A stretch of 64,000 nt of DNA, taken from Apostichopus japonicus. Taxonomy: Eukaryota; Echinodermata; Holothuroidea; Aspidochirotida; Stichopodidae. The stretch's first letter is position 1. Each line of letters starts with the position of its first letter. Below, piece after piece: positions 12,101 through 24,100 of this stretch. A model generated the notes under the pieces. It saw nothing but the letters and a program-made list of their open reading frames with translations. It ran no database searches and was not told where the DNA came from. Where the stretch lies: contig NC_092569.1 of assembly GCF_037975245.1 (NCBI RefSeq), forward strand, positions 32,440,668 to 32,504,667. The letters are read 5' to 3'. Position numbers and translations under genes: made by a program.

Positions 12101-15100
12101 CGTTATAGGCTATCCCACTGTGAAAATGATTTGATGCAGTCCCTAGTCTTCATTGATCAATAATATACCGCTGCCTAGAGCATGCTGTTATCCAAAATAC
12201 ATTTTTAAATTTACAAAATAAATTCGAACCGTAAGGTGAAATTTCTCTCTCTCCACTTCTGTCTCCACCCACCTCTCCATTTCTCTATATCTCTCTACTT
12301 CTCTCTCCATTTCTCTATCTCTCTCTACTTCTCTCTCCACTTCTCTGTATCCCTCCTTCTCTTCACAGGTTTATATCCCGAGAGTCATGGAGCTCTGCAT
12401 AACGTCTACTTTAATAAGACTACCAAAGAGAGAACATATAAATTTCAGGAAGCCCTCAACATCACTGAATGGTTCGATACTGGTGCTGAACCAATTTGGG
12501 TGACCGCCAAAAATGCCGGTAAGACAGTTGGGAGTATCATGTATGTGGGTACAACAGTTCCTATAAAGGGGGTCCTACCAGACAGGGTCATACCAATCGC
12601 TCCTTATTTCTGGGAAAGCTATTCCCTCCAAGATCGAGTACGGGATGCCGTTAATTGGATCTCGAATGATTGTGACGTAGTTCTTTTGTACTTCAACTTG
12701 CCTGATTTTGTTCTCCATTCCCACCTCATCAAGGATCCCGAGGCCGCGGAAGCTATGGCCGAGGTCGATCAGCAAATTGGATATCTTTTCCAATTAATCG
12801 ATGAAGCAGGTTTATCGGAGGAAGTAAATGTCATTCTTGCTGGTGATCATGGGTTTGTGGATGTAGAACCGAGAAAATTTATCCGTTTGTACGATTACAT
12901 CAATGAATCAGATGTTGATTTCATTGTAGCTGATTATGGACCATTCTTCCAGCTAACACCAATCGATGGGAAATTGGAAAGTGTAAGTCTGTGCAGCCTT
13001 ATCGCATTTACATGTTACATTATATATGAATATAGCATTGAAAATCAACAAGTAATATAAAGTCGTATAATGCTCAACACATGGCGGTTATTAACAACCA
13101 AGTCTTCGAGTGAGTTATCAAAAATCATACTTGAATCTAATCCAAGAAAAAATATTTACAACACAGTATATGATATCATTAAAAGTAGAGAAACATTCAC
13201 CATTCAAGTTAATTCAAGACATAACGAATCGAAAACGGTTCAACAGTTGTGCCTCGGGGATTCAAGTTGTATCATTTAGCTATTACATATCTTGAAGCAC
13301 GATATAAGTATTCGTCGAACTTTCAACGTGTAAATGCAATCTGCATTTGTGAAATTTATTTGCATTCAGTAGGCCTAATAAGAGGTTGAAAGAAACTCCT
13401 CCAATGTCAGGTAGCGCACGTGTAAATAGAAGCTTCCCCACATATGAGTTCAGAGTAAGTCTACGTGACACGATATAAATCAGCTTATACCTAAAAAAGT
13501 ACATACGCTGACTATTCAGGTCTACCAAATAAGGTAAAATCACAATTGCTCGTGTAACTGGCACACCACTGTACACGTGTGCGTGTGCATCATTTAAAGT
13601 GTCTACATGAGGAATATGACACAGTCGCAATCATAAATACAGCTCATGTAATGGCACATGTATATCATGGGCGGAGCATGCGTGTATGCAGTCGAAACAG
13701 CTGACATCCATGGGACGAGTCGTCCTGTTAAATAGACTACAGGAGAAATATGACACAGTTGCAATCATAAATACAGCTCATGTAATGGCGTGTGCATCAT
13801 GGGCGGAGCATTTGTTTATAAAGTAGAAACAGCTGACATCCATGGTACGAGTCTCCTGTTAAAGAGACTAATCACTGATAGATATCCTTCCTTTCATACA
13901 GATTTACCAAGCTTTAAGGACAGCTCATCCGGCTTTACATGTTTACAGGAAGGAAGAATTCCCAGAACGTCTCCACTATGCTAATAATCCTCGTAATTTA
14001 CCAATCATCGGTTTCGTTGATCCAGAGTGGCATCTCCACACGGTAAATGAAGTTTTTGCAATCAGCTCAGCTTTAAAATTCATAATTAGATCACCCACAT
14101 ATATCTTAACAAATAACAAATAACAATACTTGTTTAAGGAGTTTAAATCACTGACATACTGTTTCAATTCCATTCTATGTCCATCGCTGTGCCGTTAAAC
14201 TTTGTACACTGTGCTGTGGGGATCGACCGCAGCTGTATGTACTGACTGTACACTAGTGTCTAATTACCGACGGTAGCAAGTTGTGTGTGTATTTTCTGGG
14301 ATCGATGGTGGTGTCTAACACTTCTGTTACACCTCTTTCGAAACTAGGTCAGATTACCGGCATTAGACTTTTCTTTTTGCGCGAGTCTTCACACCCTTTT
14401 GTCTTGCAGACATTACCGTTAATGAGAATAATATTAACATTAACATTGTAATTATAATTATTTCATATCTATTACCGTTTGAATTTGTGCTTTTAAGAAA
14501 CAAATTCAATGTAGATATGTTGTACACCGTTACAAAATCATTGCATATTAGACCAGTTTGTATCATAATTTATCACAGTAGCAACTTTGCTAAAAGCTTT
14601 TGAAATTATTGTCAAGTGCTAGAAGGTTCTGGTCCTTCCAAGTGATTCACAGGGCATAGGGAGGGTCAGGGTGAAATATAAATGAGGATGTGTTATGTAA
14701 CTAGCTCAATTGATTACTGTTGCCAACTTTCTATCTCTTTTGGATATTTCTAATTAAAACAAATGGACTTAGCAACGTCCATAGAGTAACTAAATTGATT
14801 AGTTGTAGCATCGTTTGTCTTTAATTCCAAGAACCAATTAAAAATCCAGGTTGAGAAGTAAAATCCCGAAGTTTTAAAATTGCCGAAGTTTCAGTATACC
14901 TCTCTCGAACACGAACACTTACACACTCTAATCCAACAGGCTTCAGTAGTTTAACAAAGGAATACAGGTTTTTCTTTTTTTCTTTAATTATGAAACTTGT
15001 TTATGATTATTGCAGAATAAGTAAGCCCTTTGTACATAAAAAGATTTAACAGCAAGGTACCGTTTGATGAATCTTGAAACCCTACCATTACGGTTTGCCT

Positions 15101-16493
15101 GCAATCAGGGCTAAAAGCTTACTTAGTAGAACAGAGAATAAAGATTTATTTTATTCTCTTTTCAATTTGTTAATTGATTTCCCCGTCATGTTCCGTTGTT
15201 TTGATTTACTTATATAATTAAGTTTGAATACAAATACGTCCTATCTTGAAATTCAACAGTTCTATACAGTATCCATGCATTCCTGTTGTATATATTGAGC
15301 TATTAAATACCAACAGTAATGTTTGATTCTGGATAAACAATAATATAATCAAGGCATGTTTTCTACGTTGAAAGGGAGTTGTCAAGTTATAAATAGTTGC
15401 TAAATGTTTCAGAATGAATTTTGTTTTTGTCTGTTGTTGATCTCGATTTCTTTTTAATTTCACATATTTGCTTTAATTTCACCCATATTTGATTGATAGA
15501 CCTGGGACCCTGAGAAGCAGCAAGTTTCCGGAGGTAACCATGGGTACGATAACCGGTGGATGGCGATGAAATCGTCATTTTATGCACAGGGACCATTTTT
15601 CAAGAAAGGATATCGGGCTCGCCCATTAGAGTCGGTATGGTGTAACATTCTGCCACAAACTTTACGTGATTTATGAAGTAAATATCGTCCCCACCCCCTA
15701 ACCCCTCCCCCCCCCCACGAAGAGCTAAAACAGTAAGTTAAATTCATGCTTTGTATACGGATTCACTTAAGTTTTGTGAGTACAATAACTATACTGTTTT
15801 CTTGTAGACGTGTGGATCCATGTGAGTTCTAGTAGAGTGAGCTCAACAATGGTCGCAATTTAGTTTAAGAACGCATTCAAAGTTAAGTTTGTGTGCTTTC
15901 TTGCATTAAATGTTTTCATTGAAATGGGCAAGAATGCTTTTAATATTTGGTGATATTTTAATCTAATCTTTCGGTGTATTATTGGAAAATTCCAGGACTT
16001 GTCGCTGTAGCTTAATAAGATCACGTCACATAGGCTAAAGATCATTATGTATGTCTTATAGTTGGGTGGACAAAGAGCTTTCTTATTGATATCTACATTA
16101 TCCATAAGTAGTATTAAAAGTTTGTGTAATGGAATGACCTATGCTTTCTCTTCGTTGCAACACTAAAAATTTGGACAGAATTCCATTTTGAGGACATATA
16201 TATCACTTTGGGGACGTATACACTTTGAGGACAAATACCATACGGATCGAATTAAGACATCGTGCACGTATGCGAGCGGTCAACTTGAAATTTTTCTTAA
16301 AGATTGTTTTATTTTTTATTTATTACAGGTTGATATTTACAGTATGATGTGCGAAATACTCAATATACAACCAGCTCCAAACAACGGGTCACGTAACCGT
16401 TACGTCGACATGATCAGTTCGGGAGACAAATCACGAATGCCATTGTCGCTATTACTACCTTGCGTGATTCTCGTGGTGGGTTTTGGCCTATGA
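9152..16493 (+). CDS. ENPP4/5-like ectonucleotide pyrophosphatase/phosphodiesterase, six exons, complete
   Basis: Exons: 9152-9214, 11074-11248, 12369-12982, 13902-14042, 15500-15634, 16329-16493. All introns are GT-AG and the phases fit, giving 430 residues plus stop. Residues 1-21 are a signal peptide. The alkaline-phosphatase-fold catalytic domain shows D35 (SDGLRWD), nucleophile T70 (MTIPS), TGLYPESHG at 78-87, N91, D192 and H196 (PDFVLH), D239-H240 (GDHG) and H345 (GGNHGYDN). These supply the two-zinc site and oxyanion residue of the family. VDIYSMMCEIL...PNNG near 377-396 resembles ENPP4. The last residues, SSGDKSRMPLS followed by a hydrophobic end with no tail, look like a GPI-anchor signal; vertebrate ENPP4/5 instead have a membrane span and short cytoplasmic tail, and ENPP6 is GPI-anchored. 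Likely an extracellular enzyme cleaving nucleotide or choline phosphodiesters; substrate unproven. N-glycosylation sequons at N95, N110 and N258. The start codon has G at -3 and +4. Confidence 0.93.
9215..11073 (+). other. Intron 1 of the first ENPP gene
   Basis: Bounded by GAG|GTAAGT and TTTTTAG|GGA. It holds C runs at about 9904 and 10108, and around 10740-10870 a stretch ending CGGCTTCGCCCCTG that looks like old repeat sequence open in both directions. No additional exon could be supported, and the phase 0 to phase 0 join needs none. Confidence 0.75.
11390..11478 (-). repeat. Dispersed repeat, copy 2 (inverted partner at 8849-8937)
   Basis: Reverse complement of the segment at 8849-8937. 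The two share GACCTCCGGCTC, the TTACTTATACT segment and AATACGGCCTTCACCGC. It lies in intron 2 of the first ENPP gene. Confidence 0.7.
12240..12366 (+). repeat. Long CT-rich tract before exon 3 of the first ENPP gene
   Basis: About 125 bases are almost entirely pyrimidine, built from repeats of TCTCTCTACTTC and TCTCTCCATTTC, and run straight into the exon 3 acceptor CTTCACAG|GT at 12368. It is both a simple repeat and an unusually long polypyrimidine tract. An open frame through it (start near 12236) is intron sequence, not an alternative N-terminus. Confidence 0.8.
13613..13870 (+). repeat. Tandem duplication in intron 3 of the first ENPP gene
   Basis: A unit of about 134 bases starting AATATGACACAG occurs at 13613 and again at 13747. 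The copies share the AATCATAAATACAGCTCATG, GGGCGGAGCAT and ACAGCTGACATCCATGG segments with scattered differences. The second copy ends just before the exon 4 acceptor at 13901. Confidence 0.85.
14177..14398 (+). repeat. Dispersed ~220-bp repeat, copy A (inverted copy at 20947-21162)
   Basis: It begins ATGTCCATCGCTGT and ends TCTTCACACCCTT. Nearly the same sequence is present in reverse complement at 20947-21162, and similarity stops sharply at both ends, so this is a discrete mobile repeat unit. There are no inverted termini and I could not see a tRNA-like head. It lies in intron 4 of the first ENPP gene. Confidence 0.8.
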
Positions 16494-17077
16494 TAAATAA
16501 GACAGCGACGTATTGTGTCCTTCGGGCCTTATGATAATTATCTACTAGTCGCTTTTATACTCTTTTTTTGTGTATTTTACTCTTTGGAATTATCCTTACA
16601 CTTCATATACGTACGGAAAATCATTAATATGGGTCTGGTAGCGACTTTTGAGTTTCACCGGCTCTTATTTGTTTGTTCTAATATGCAAGGGTATTTAAGC
16701 TGCATTAATTCTCTAATATAGCATTGTTTATACGGCTATACCTGATTCTCAATCATTCGACTGATTTTAAGGTTCAAACTATCTTTCAGATATTGAAAAC
16801 TTCCAAGTATCATCTGTTATTATGTATTTGATATGCACTTTATACAAAATATGAATGGATTATTTAGTCAATCTTACTAAAATTTTGCTTCGAGAAGCAA
16901 CAGAGTGAAATGCAACATAGCTTCCATTTTAGTAAGAGAGTTGCTTGACGCTATCAAGAAATATATACTACACAACGTTCTACTTTGAAGCAGACTACAT
17001 TTAAACTATTTAATGCAAGCTTTAGCAACATCTTGAACATTGAAAGAGTGAAACAGCGCATAGCAATACCCAAGATT
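16494..17077. other. 3' flank of the first ENPP gene
   Basis: No coding sequence is recognised. It should carry the 3' UTR. No AATAAA was found close to the stop; an AATAAG variant lies at 16497-16502, immediately after it. The polyadenylation site is unresolved. Confidence 0.3.
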
Positions 17078-17747
17078 TTTTTTTTTTTTTTGCCACAAAT
17101 GTACAAAGTGTAGGGAAGTCTTCCATAAAGCTTAAAAGCTTAACAGTGTGGAAGACTCCCTGAAGAAAGAAAAGGAAAGAAAATATATATGTATAAACAC
17201 ATATACATAAATACAAATACAAGTTAAATGTTCAATATATATATATAGTAATTACATACATATAGTCAGTAACTAGCTATCATTTCCAAACAAAACCACT
17301 TCTTAAAGGATGTGACTGACTTTTTACTCTTTAAATCGTTCCTTAGAAGATTCCATGTTTTTGTTGCACGGTTTTGTAGGCTTACAGTTCCAATGGCGGT
17401 ATTGTAGAGATTATAGTTGGCATGATTAGCATGCCTCGTGTTATGATTATGTACATCTCTGTTACTGGTTAAAAAATAGTCACAGCAGGGAGTTGTTATG
17501 TAACAACTCCCTTGTCAAAGGCAGCTGGTAGTAATCCATTTCAGGTCTTGTAGGCAAATAATGCAAGCTTAACTTTAATGAGATCGTGCAATTTTAGTAA
17601 GTTGAGTTTACTGGTGTGCTCACGTCGGGCTGAGTGTGTTATGTGGCGAATGGCTGCCTTTTGGAGTATTATAAGATTGTTAAGGTTGGAGTTGTATGTA
17701 CCAGACCAAATAATGCAGTTACAATATGCAGTTACAAATATCGCGTC
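17078..17747 (-). mobile_element. 5'-truncated LINE with reverse-transcriptase C-terminus and poly(A)
   Basis: On the minus strand, YCNCIIWSGTY, ILQKAAIR and LNLLKLHDL (about 17720-17540) match the thumb and C-terminal part of LINE reverse transcriptases. After an in-frame stop and a frame change come HNHNTRHANHANYNL and NRATKTWNLL, ending at the stop at 17266-17268. A 3' tail leads to a 15-base A run (T run at about 17078-17092 on the plus strand). The element is dead: truncated upstream, with a stop and a frameshift. A hAT-like element abuts its 5' end. Confidence 0.8.
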
Positions 17748-18523
17748 CAAGGGCGGCGGAAGCACTTTTAAACTGGGGGGCACCAACGTCGAAGGGCACT
17801 TTGCAGAAATTCGATTGGACTGATGCAGCCTGATATTTAGTACCCTTTATAACTCTTATTGTATTATCTTATTTGCGTATACACATCACTCCATCAACGC
17901 CACCCCCCCCCCCCCCCTCAAGGAAACAAAGCATACTAGCACTGCAGTATCTAATGTGCAAATTGGGAAACAAGGAAAACGACAAAATGAGGTGAAATCA
18001 TTATAAAGTCCAAGTCCCTGGACACGCGATCGATCCATGCATGAAAGCAAATGAAATATGTCAAAATACTGAAAGAAAAGTAATTTTCTCTGTGTTTTTC
18101 AATGGTTAAACTGATATTATTATGATCAATATTATTGTAACGACTTCCCAATAATTATAACCAATTTGGAAGGGTTATAACACGGCAATTGATTGTATGT
18201 TATTGGCATGCGTTGTAATAACCAACGCATGCCTATATGATATGCACATTAACATGTTGAACGCGCGCGTAGCGCGCAAAAAACTTTGGTAATATTTTTC
18301 GGGCAAGTCGTTACAGCCCCCCCCCCCCCAATCAAATTGGGCTCCTACGCCTGTGGTAGTAAACATTTAAAACTTTCCGAAATATTTCATTCGACGTGGG
18401 TTTCGCTTTGTAAACTTTTTTTTTTATTTAGAAATTTTTATGTAGAAAAGGGCACATTTTTAATCTGAGGAAAAGTGGGCGCACGTGCCCCCTGTGCCCC
18501 CCCCCCCGGTTCCGCCGCCCTTG
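17748..18523. mobile_element. Non-autonomous hAT-type DNA transposon with 8-bp target duplication
   Basis: The ends are perfect 14-bp inverted repeats CAAGGGCGGCGGAA (17748-17761 and 18510-18523). They are flanked by an exact 8-bp direct repeat ATCGCGTC (17740-17747 and 18524-18531). An 8-bp target duplication and short CA-starting termini are marks of the hAT superfamily. The 776-bp interior has C runs and no transposase frame, so it would depend on an enzyme supplied elsewhere. It sits at the 5' end of the truncated LINE. Confidence 0.88.
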
Positions 18524-18537
18524 ATCGCGTCATCACC

Positions 18538-18777
18538 CGATACTCATAGCTGGTACAGTAACTACTGTTCATGTCCTGTTACACATGTTACCGTGTTACG
18601 AACACAAAGTAGAAATTACTGATGCACGTTTATTGGACATGAGCAAGTTAACAGATTTGCGGTTCTTACAGTGCCACCCTTGTAACACATGTTACCATGT
18701 TACGAACACAAAGTAGTAATTATTGATGCACGGTTGTGGGACATGAACAGTAGTTGCTGTACCAGCTATGAGTATCG
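18538..18777. mobile_element. 240-bp inverted-repeat element (MITE-like)
   Basis: The first 39 bases (start CGATACTCATAGCTGGTACAG) match the reverse complement of the last 39 with one mismatch. Inside, a block of about 67 bases starting at 18573 (ACACATGTTACCG) is repeated directly from about 18679. The element can fold into a long hairpin. No convincing target duplication is visible, so its superfamily is unknown. It begins seven bases after the target duplication of the hAT element. Confidence 0.75.
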
Positions 18778-20946
18778 CCTGTATAGCATTGTGAGTAATA
18801 CGATATGTTCTTCGTACGAGTGACACGAATTAAAATATTGCTACAACTATACCTGGCTCATTTGTGGAAACGAAAAAAAAAATGGGGCTATTCATTGTAT
18901 AGTGCGTGCATTCTCTGCAACAGAATGTATGAATAACTTAACATTTACCATTACTTATATCACACAAGCATCTGACATTACTAATAAAAACTAACGTTGG
19001 CACATTAATTGCGCTTTAAACTGCTGTTAATATCATATGAAAGATTGAAGCATGATTCTATTCAACCATATCTTACTCAATCATTGTTTTAAAAGAATAT
19101 GTCGCTACGCCCTATTAGTTTCTGCTTCCTCAACCAGAGATTTTTTAAGAAATGTTAATCAACTCGTGGTGAAGAAATAATTGGAAGTGAAATCCTTTTT
19201 CAGATGACATATTAATTATATGCATCTAAGTTGGATAAAACAAACTAAAGTTGATACAAAGGTTACTTAATCGTGACTCATTATGTTGGGCGGCTGTATA
19301 CCCACTGTTTAGTATCACCATATGCCATGGTATAAAAAGAAATAGACCCAATGTTTACTTCTCTCTTCAGATCGCTAACTGCCTTCGTAAGTGAAAACTG
19401 TTTACTGTTGTCTTTCTCACACATATCTTTCTTTCTCGAAAGAGGTATTTTTACTGCGTTTATCTATACAATGAAGTTTAGTTCATGTTATTTCCTAATG
19501 TGTGGCTCTAATATACAGTACACAAGGCATTCCATATGTTTGTTCTTTTATTTCTCTGGGCACAACTTTCACCCTGAGTCCACGTCATATACAAACACTT
19601 ATCAAGTTGCGTGTCGATATTTTCATATATTCACATAAGAATAAAAATTTTCACTGCGTTAGAGCATTAAGTTTACAGATTTTATTTATATACCATATTA
19701 CGATATTTATTTTGATCGTTTATATGGTTCTACATATTACGATATGTTTTTTGATCGCTACTTCTATAGTCATAGCATTACAGGAAATGAACGTGGTTTA
19801 TTCCTGTATTTTGCTTCTAAAAATAACAGAGCTTTGCTAAGAAAGAGAGAAACCAATAAAGAGGATAGATACTACTTTGTAATTAAATAGTATTTAAAAT
19901 TGCATATTTTCATCATCAAAGAGCGGAGTTACTTTCACATTGCCAAACTATTGTTTTCAAATCTGAATAGAAATACTTTTTTCTTTAAACAATAAGAGAT
20001 GCGTCTTTGGTCACTCATTATTTCATCTCATATCATCCATATTTTGGCCTTGTTAACAAAACTCAAGGCTAAAACAAAGCGAATAAACGCTCTGCTTATG
20101 AATCACATTGGTCTCTTTGTCTTACATTGTTATCAGTTGACCAGCCTATAGTGAAAACATACATAAGGATAAGAAGCTCAAAAAACAACTATTTAGTCTA
20201 TAAAGAAATAAATATATTTCCTTTTGACTTATTTATATATAACTAATATATGGACAATCTGAAAACCTTATTATCATGAAACAAGTTCGAAGAAGCACAA
20301 TATACGGTACCCCTTTAACTTTGCAACAATAGCTGATGTAACTTATATACGGAAAAGATTATTAGAAAACAAATAACAGGAAGCCATAGTTGCCAATTAC
20401 ACAGTGTCAACGCGGACATAGTTGTTTGTAAAATATGATTATATTGTTTGTAAACTATGCATTATATATGATTTAATACTAGCACAATTACCGAAAAACA
20501 ACCTCTTAATTGTGTATCGATAGCAACTGTGTTAAAGGTATTCAGATTTGGAGACAATGGTTTGACAATGTAAAAAAGGAACTTCGTTCTATCATGATGA
20601 TGATGATGGTGATGACAGATATAGGGAGCTGCATCCATTGCCTGATGACATAGTATATTCCACATAATGTGTACTCTCTTTCTTAGCTCTATTTTCTGGA
20701 GAAAACAAAACAAATGAATAAACCCCCTTTATTATCCAATCCCTATACACGTTGTGTAATTAGGATGACACATTGTAATCTATCGAGCATTATTTGCAAA
20801 ATTGCCACTAAAATTGCAGCCCACCTCACACCCATCGAGGCACTGAACTGAAACTTGGTGGGTTCGTTTGGATTACTGGGGCGAGTGAGAAGGGAGGGAG
20901 GTTGCCATAGGGTGGCTAGGTGCAGTTCACCATTTCAGCTACTTTG
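18778..20946. other. Intergenic region, no gene seen
   Basis: AT-rich sequence with short random open frames only. I see no splice-bounded coding exon, RNA gene or clear repeat. Confidence 0.3.
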
Positions 20947-21162
20947 AAGGGTGTGAAGACTCGCGCAAAAAGAAACGTCTAATGCCGGTAATTTGACCTA
21001 GTTTCGAATGAGGTGTAACAGAAGTGTTAGACACCACCATCGATCCCAGAAAATACACACACAGCTTGCTACCGTCGGTAATTAGACACTAGTGTGCAGT
21101 CAGTACATACAGCTGCGGTCAATACCCACAGCACAGTATACAAACGATACAGCGATGGACAT
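20947..21162 (-). repeat. Dispersed ~220-bp repeat, copy B
   Basis: Reverse complement of the unit at 14177-14398, with shared blocks ACCGACGGTAGCAAG, TGGGATCGATGGTGGTGTC and TTTTTGCGCGAGTCTTCACA. The copies differ at roughly one base in fifteen, so both are fairly recent. Confidence 0.8.
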
Positions 21163-24100
21163 CTCAGGTCCAGCTAAAGATAACAATTAAGATATCACGT
21201 TTCATTACTGTCTGCATTTTGTAGCGACACGAACAAAACGTCACTTGCAAGCAACATAAAGTTAACTTTTTTCAGATGGCCGCACGCGGTTTGGAGCGAG
21301 TCTTCAATGCCTTTAAGGCAATATTCTTGAAACATATGTTAATGATGAATATCGCCCTCTTACTCACTTCGAGTACTGAAACTATTGAAATATATAGCAT
21401 TCCCTTTACTTTACACATCACTGGTACACGTGTGTTACAATCATTCCTATTTCGGATGGCGTAGGGACCAATCAAATAATGGGGAGAGAGGGTGGTGGTG
21501 ATCGGGAATATTCGCATAAAATTTTAGACTTAATTTCTAGATTGTGCGGTGGAACGGATGGGCTATTGGGAGTTTCAAACTTAAACTCATATTTTCGACC
21601 ATTTCACTTAAGTTACCCCAATATCAATTGTTTTGCAAAATGGTTAATTTTGATTCTACCTTTACTTTCAGTTTTCGAAAGTCGAAACCTCGTGGACCAG
21701 GACAAAAAAAATGATATCTGAATTTCGACATTTTATCTCAAGATTTTATCTCGAAAAAATCTAGCGAATTTTCGACCTTAGTCCAAATATTACGGTTTCC
21801 TTTTTTGGTATTTTGGGTGTGTCAGTGACATGAAGAGACTGCAATCGATAACGAATTCGATATGTGATGCTGATAAGTTTCGTAACATTTATATTTATAC
21901 TAATTACTTTATACTAATTAATGGAGCATGTATACACGCTCACCTGGGCATCTATTAATCCCTTGAAAGTCGAACTGTATTGTAGAATAAAAGCATCTCT
22001 TTGCTTCATTAATGAATGTTATAAGCTTAATGTATAACTATACTTTGAAATGATGTCAGGTAAACGCCACAAACGATAGGAAAATATTCAATGCAAAGCG
22101 TCATTGCGATAAATTGACAGTTAAGTTGGAATCAAATTTCGGTGTACGAAACTATTGAAATGGTCACTTCTCTGTTTCAAACCGGCTTCAAAGAGACACC
22201 GACTAAACATTATTAGCTGAATTTTGATCAACTCTGTGAAAGTGAACTAGTTTAGAATCTGATTGTGTATGTATTACCTCTTTTATTGGTTTAGATAAGA
22301 ACCCCCCCCCCCCTTCTCCTCCTTTTTTCTCTCTTTTTTTGGGGGGCTTTACTTACGAGACCAAAGTAGATTAAGGGATCACACTTTGTAAGAGTACAAT
22401 AGAACGGTAAATGACACTTGCTAAACTAAATACTGTGGTGATGACAATATCGATGTTTGGCTCGACATTCAGAGTTACAATCAACAAAGGAACGATTTAA
22501 ACCTGAAAGGAGAACTAAAAACGGGAATTCACTCAAATTACAATTAACCAATTTAAGACTTACGCGAATCATTGACTTAAAGTTGTGATATTATAGGCGC
22601 CTTGGGGGTGAGTGTCCTAAGAACTTCAATGCTACTCTATTGTATCAGCTAAAGTACAGTAAGGGTGTCCATTAGAATTAGGAATTTAAGAGAAGTTTGT
22701 AACCTGCATTGCCGTACAAATGTGGCCAAGTTTGACCTCTGCCCTATGTTCTACCCTCTCCCCTACGTGTGACATTTGGCGTTTTCCGTTGATTATCACT
22801 ATACAAACTTTTAGAGTCTGATGAGCTACATGCCTTGGGGTGTTCGAAAGGATTTGATAATCTCGATGCTGCATGTTTTTTTTTTTGGAGTGTGGGGGGT
22901 ATTTACCCCTATGACATTTGACCCTATAACGTCGATCGGCCTGACGGTTTAGAAGAATTTCGTGGCACATACATACACAGACACACACACTACATATACA
23001 GTAGGCTTCTAACCCCTCCCCTCCCCCCCCCCAAGCAAAATGATATGTCCACCACCGTGTTATTGTAGTGTTAAGTTTCAGTTCAGTACTACGAGGAGTG
23101 TGAAGTGGGAGCGAAGTTGGTATCATTTTTACAACAAATTGTCACTAGAGTATATTATATCTCAATCCTCAGTAACTTTATATTGGCCAAATATCAAAAG
23201 AGCAACGTTTTCATACAAAGTCCCCGACTGCGTGAATTGACTTCCTTTGAACACTTGTTACGAGAAATACCCAATATGTGCCGATTTGTAGTTACCTATA
23301 GGCAAACTAGAATCGAGGCTGTTGTGTTGGTATAACCTGTAGTGACTATTGTCTATTGAGGTAGTAAAAGCTAGCGTGCAAGTTGGAAACAAGCCGAGGT
23401 CTTTGGGAACCACGTCACACATGATCAATCTATTGTTCCATTCTTCCGTTGTGTTATAAAATTCACTGTTGGGGTATATGCTATAAAATCGCTTAACTCA
23501 GATTCGCATGGGCGATTGTCAAATATGTAGCGAAATGCGGAAACGAACGACATTGACCTTTTTTCCCCAAATTTCCAACAATTGCGACACTATAAATTCG
23601 GAAATTGCGAAACGAATGGCGCCGCCTATAGACTAACGCCGATAGCTTCAAAAGTAAAATTCAGGCGTTTCTGGGGTTCAATGAGGGTGTGATCTGATAT
23701 TGATATTCTAATGCTGATGTTAATTTATAATATGCAGACATCTTCCTGCCTTAGTTGATGCTTTGTGAAACAGAGGGCGTTCCTTGATAATGTATAGTTT
23801 GAAATTCAGTTACGTAGAGGCTATTATTGTTATATATATAAATATCGCCATTAGTAGGAGTCGAGCGACGAACTCACGAAAAAGTATCAACCAACAACCG
23901 AAACGTTTATCTGCTGTGTTTATTCGGTCCGTGATCTAAGCACAATTGGAAAGAAGCAGCAATGAGCTTTGCTTGTCAAACACGAAGATCAGATATGTGC
24001 CATTGATATGCGCAGTGAGACAAACTCACTTTCAACGCGAGAATGTAGCAACTTTAAACCAATCAAAGTACTCGATTTGGTCACAAGATGACATGGACCA

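Noticed and set aside
12236-12368. Open frame adding a hydrophobic 44-residue N-terminus to ENPP exon 3
   Set aside because: It is the CT-rich polypyrimidine tract of intron 2 translated; the real junction is the acceptor at 12367-12368, which matches the phase of exon 2.
19351-19840. Overlapping 95- and 112-residue frames
   Set aside because: Phe/Ile/Ser-rich composition follows from AT-rich DNA; no domain or conserved motif.
22686-23126. 146-residue open frame on the minus strand
   Set aside because: Low-complexity patches from C-rich and CA-rich sequence, no domain and no splice support.
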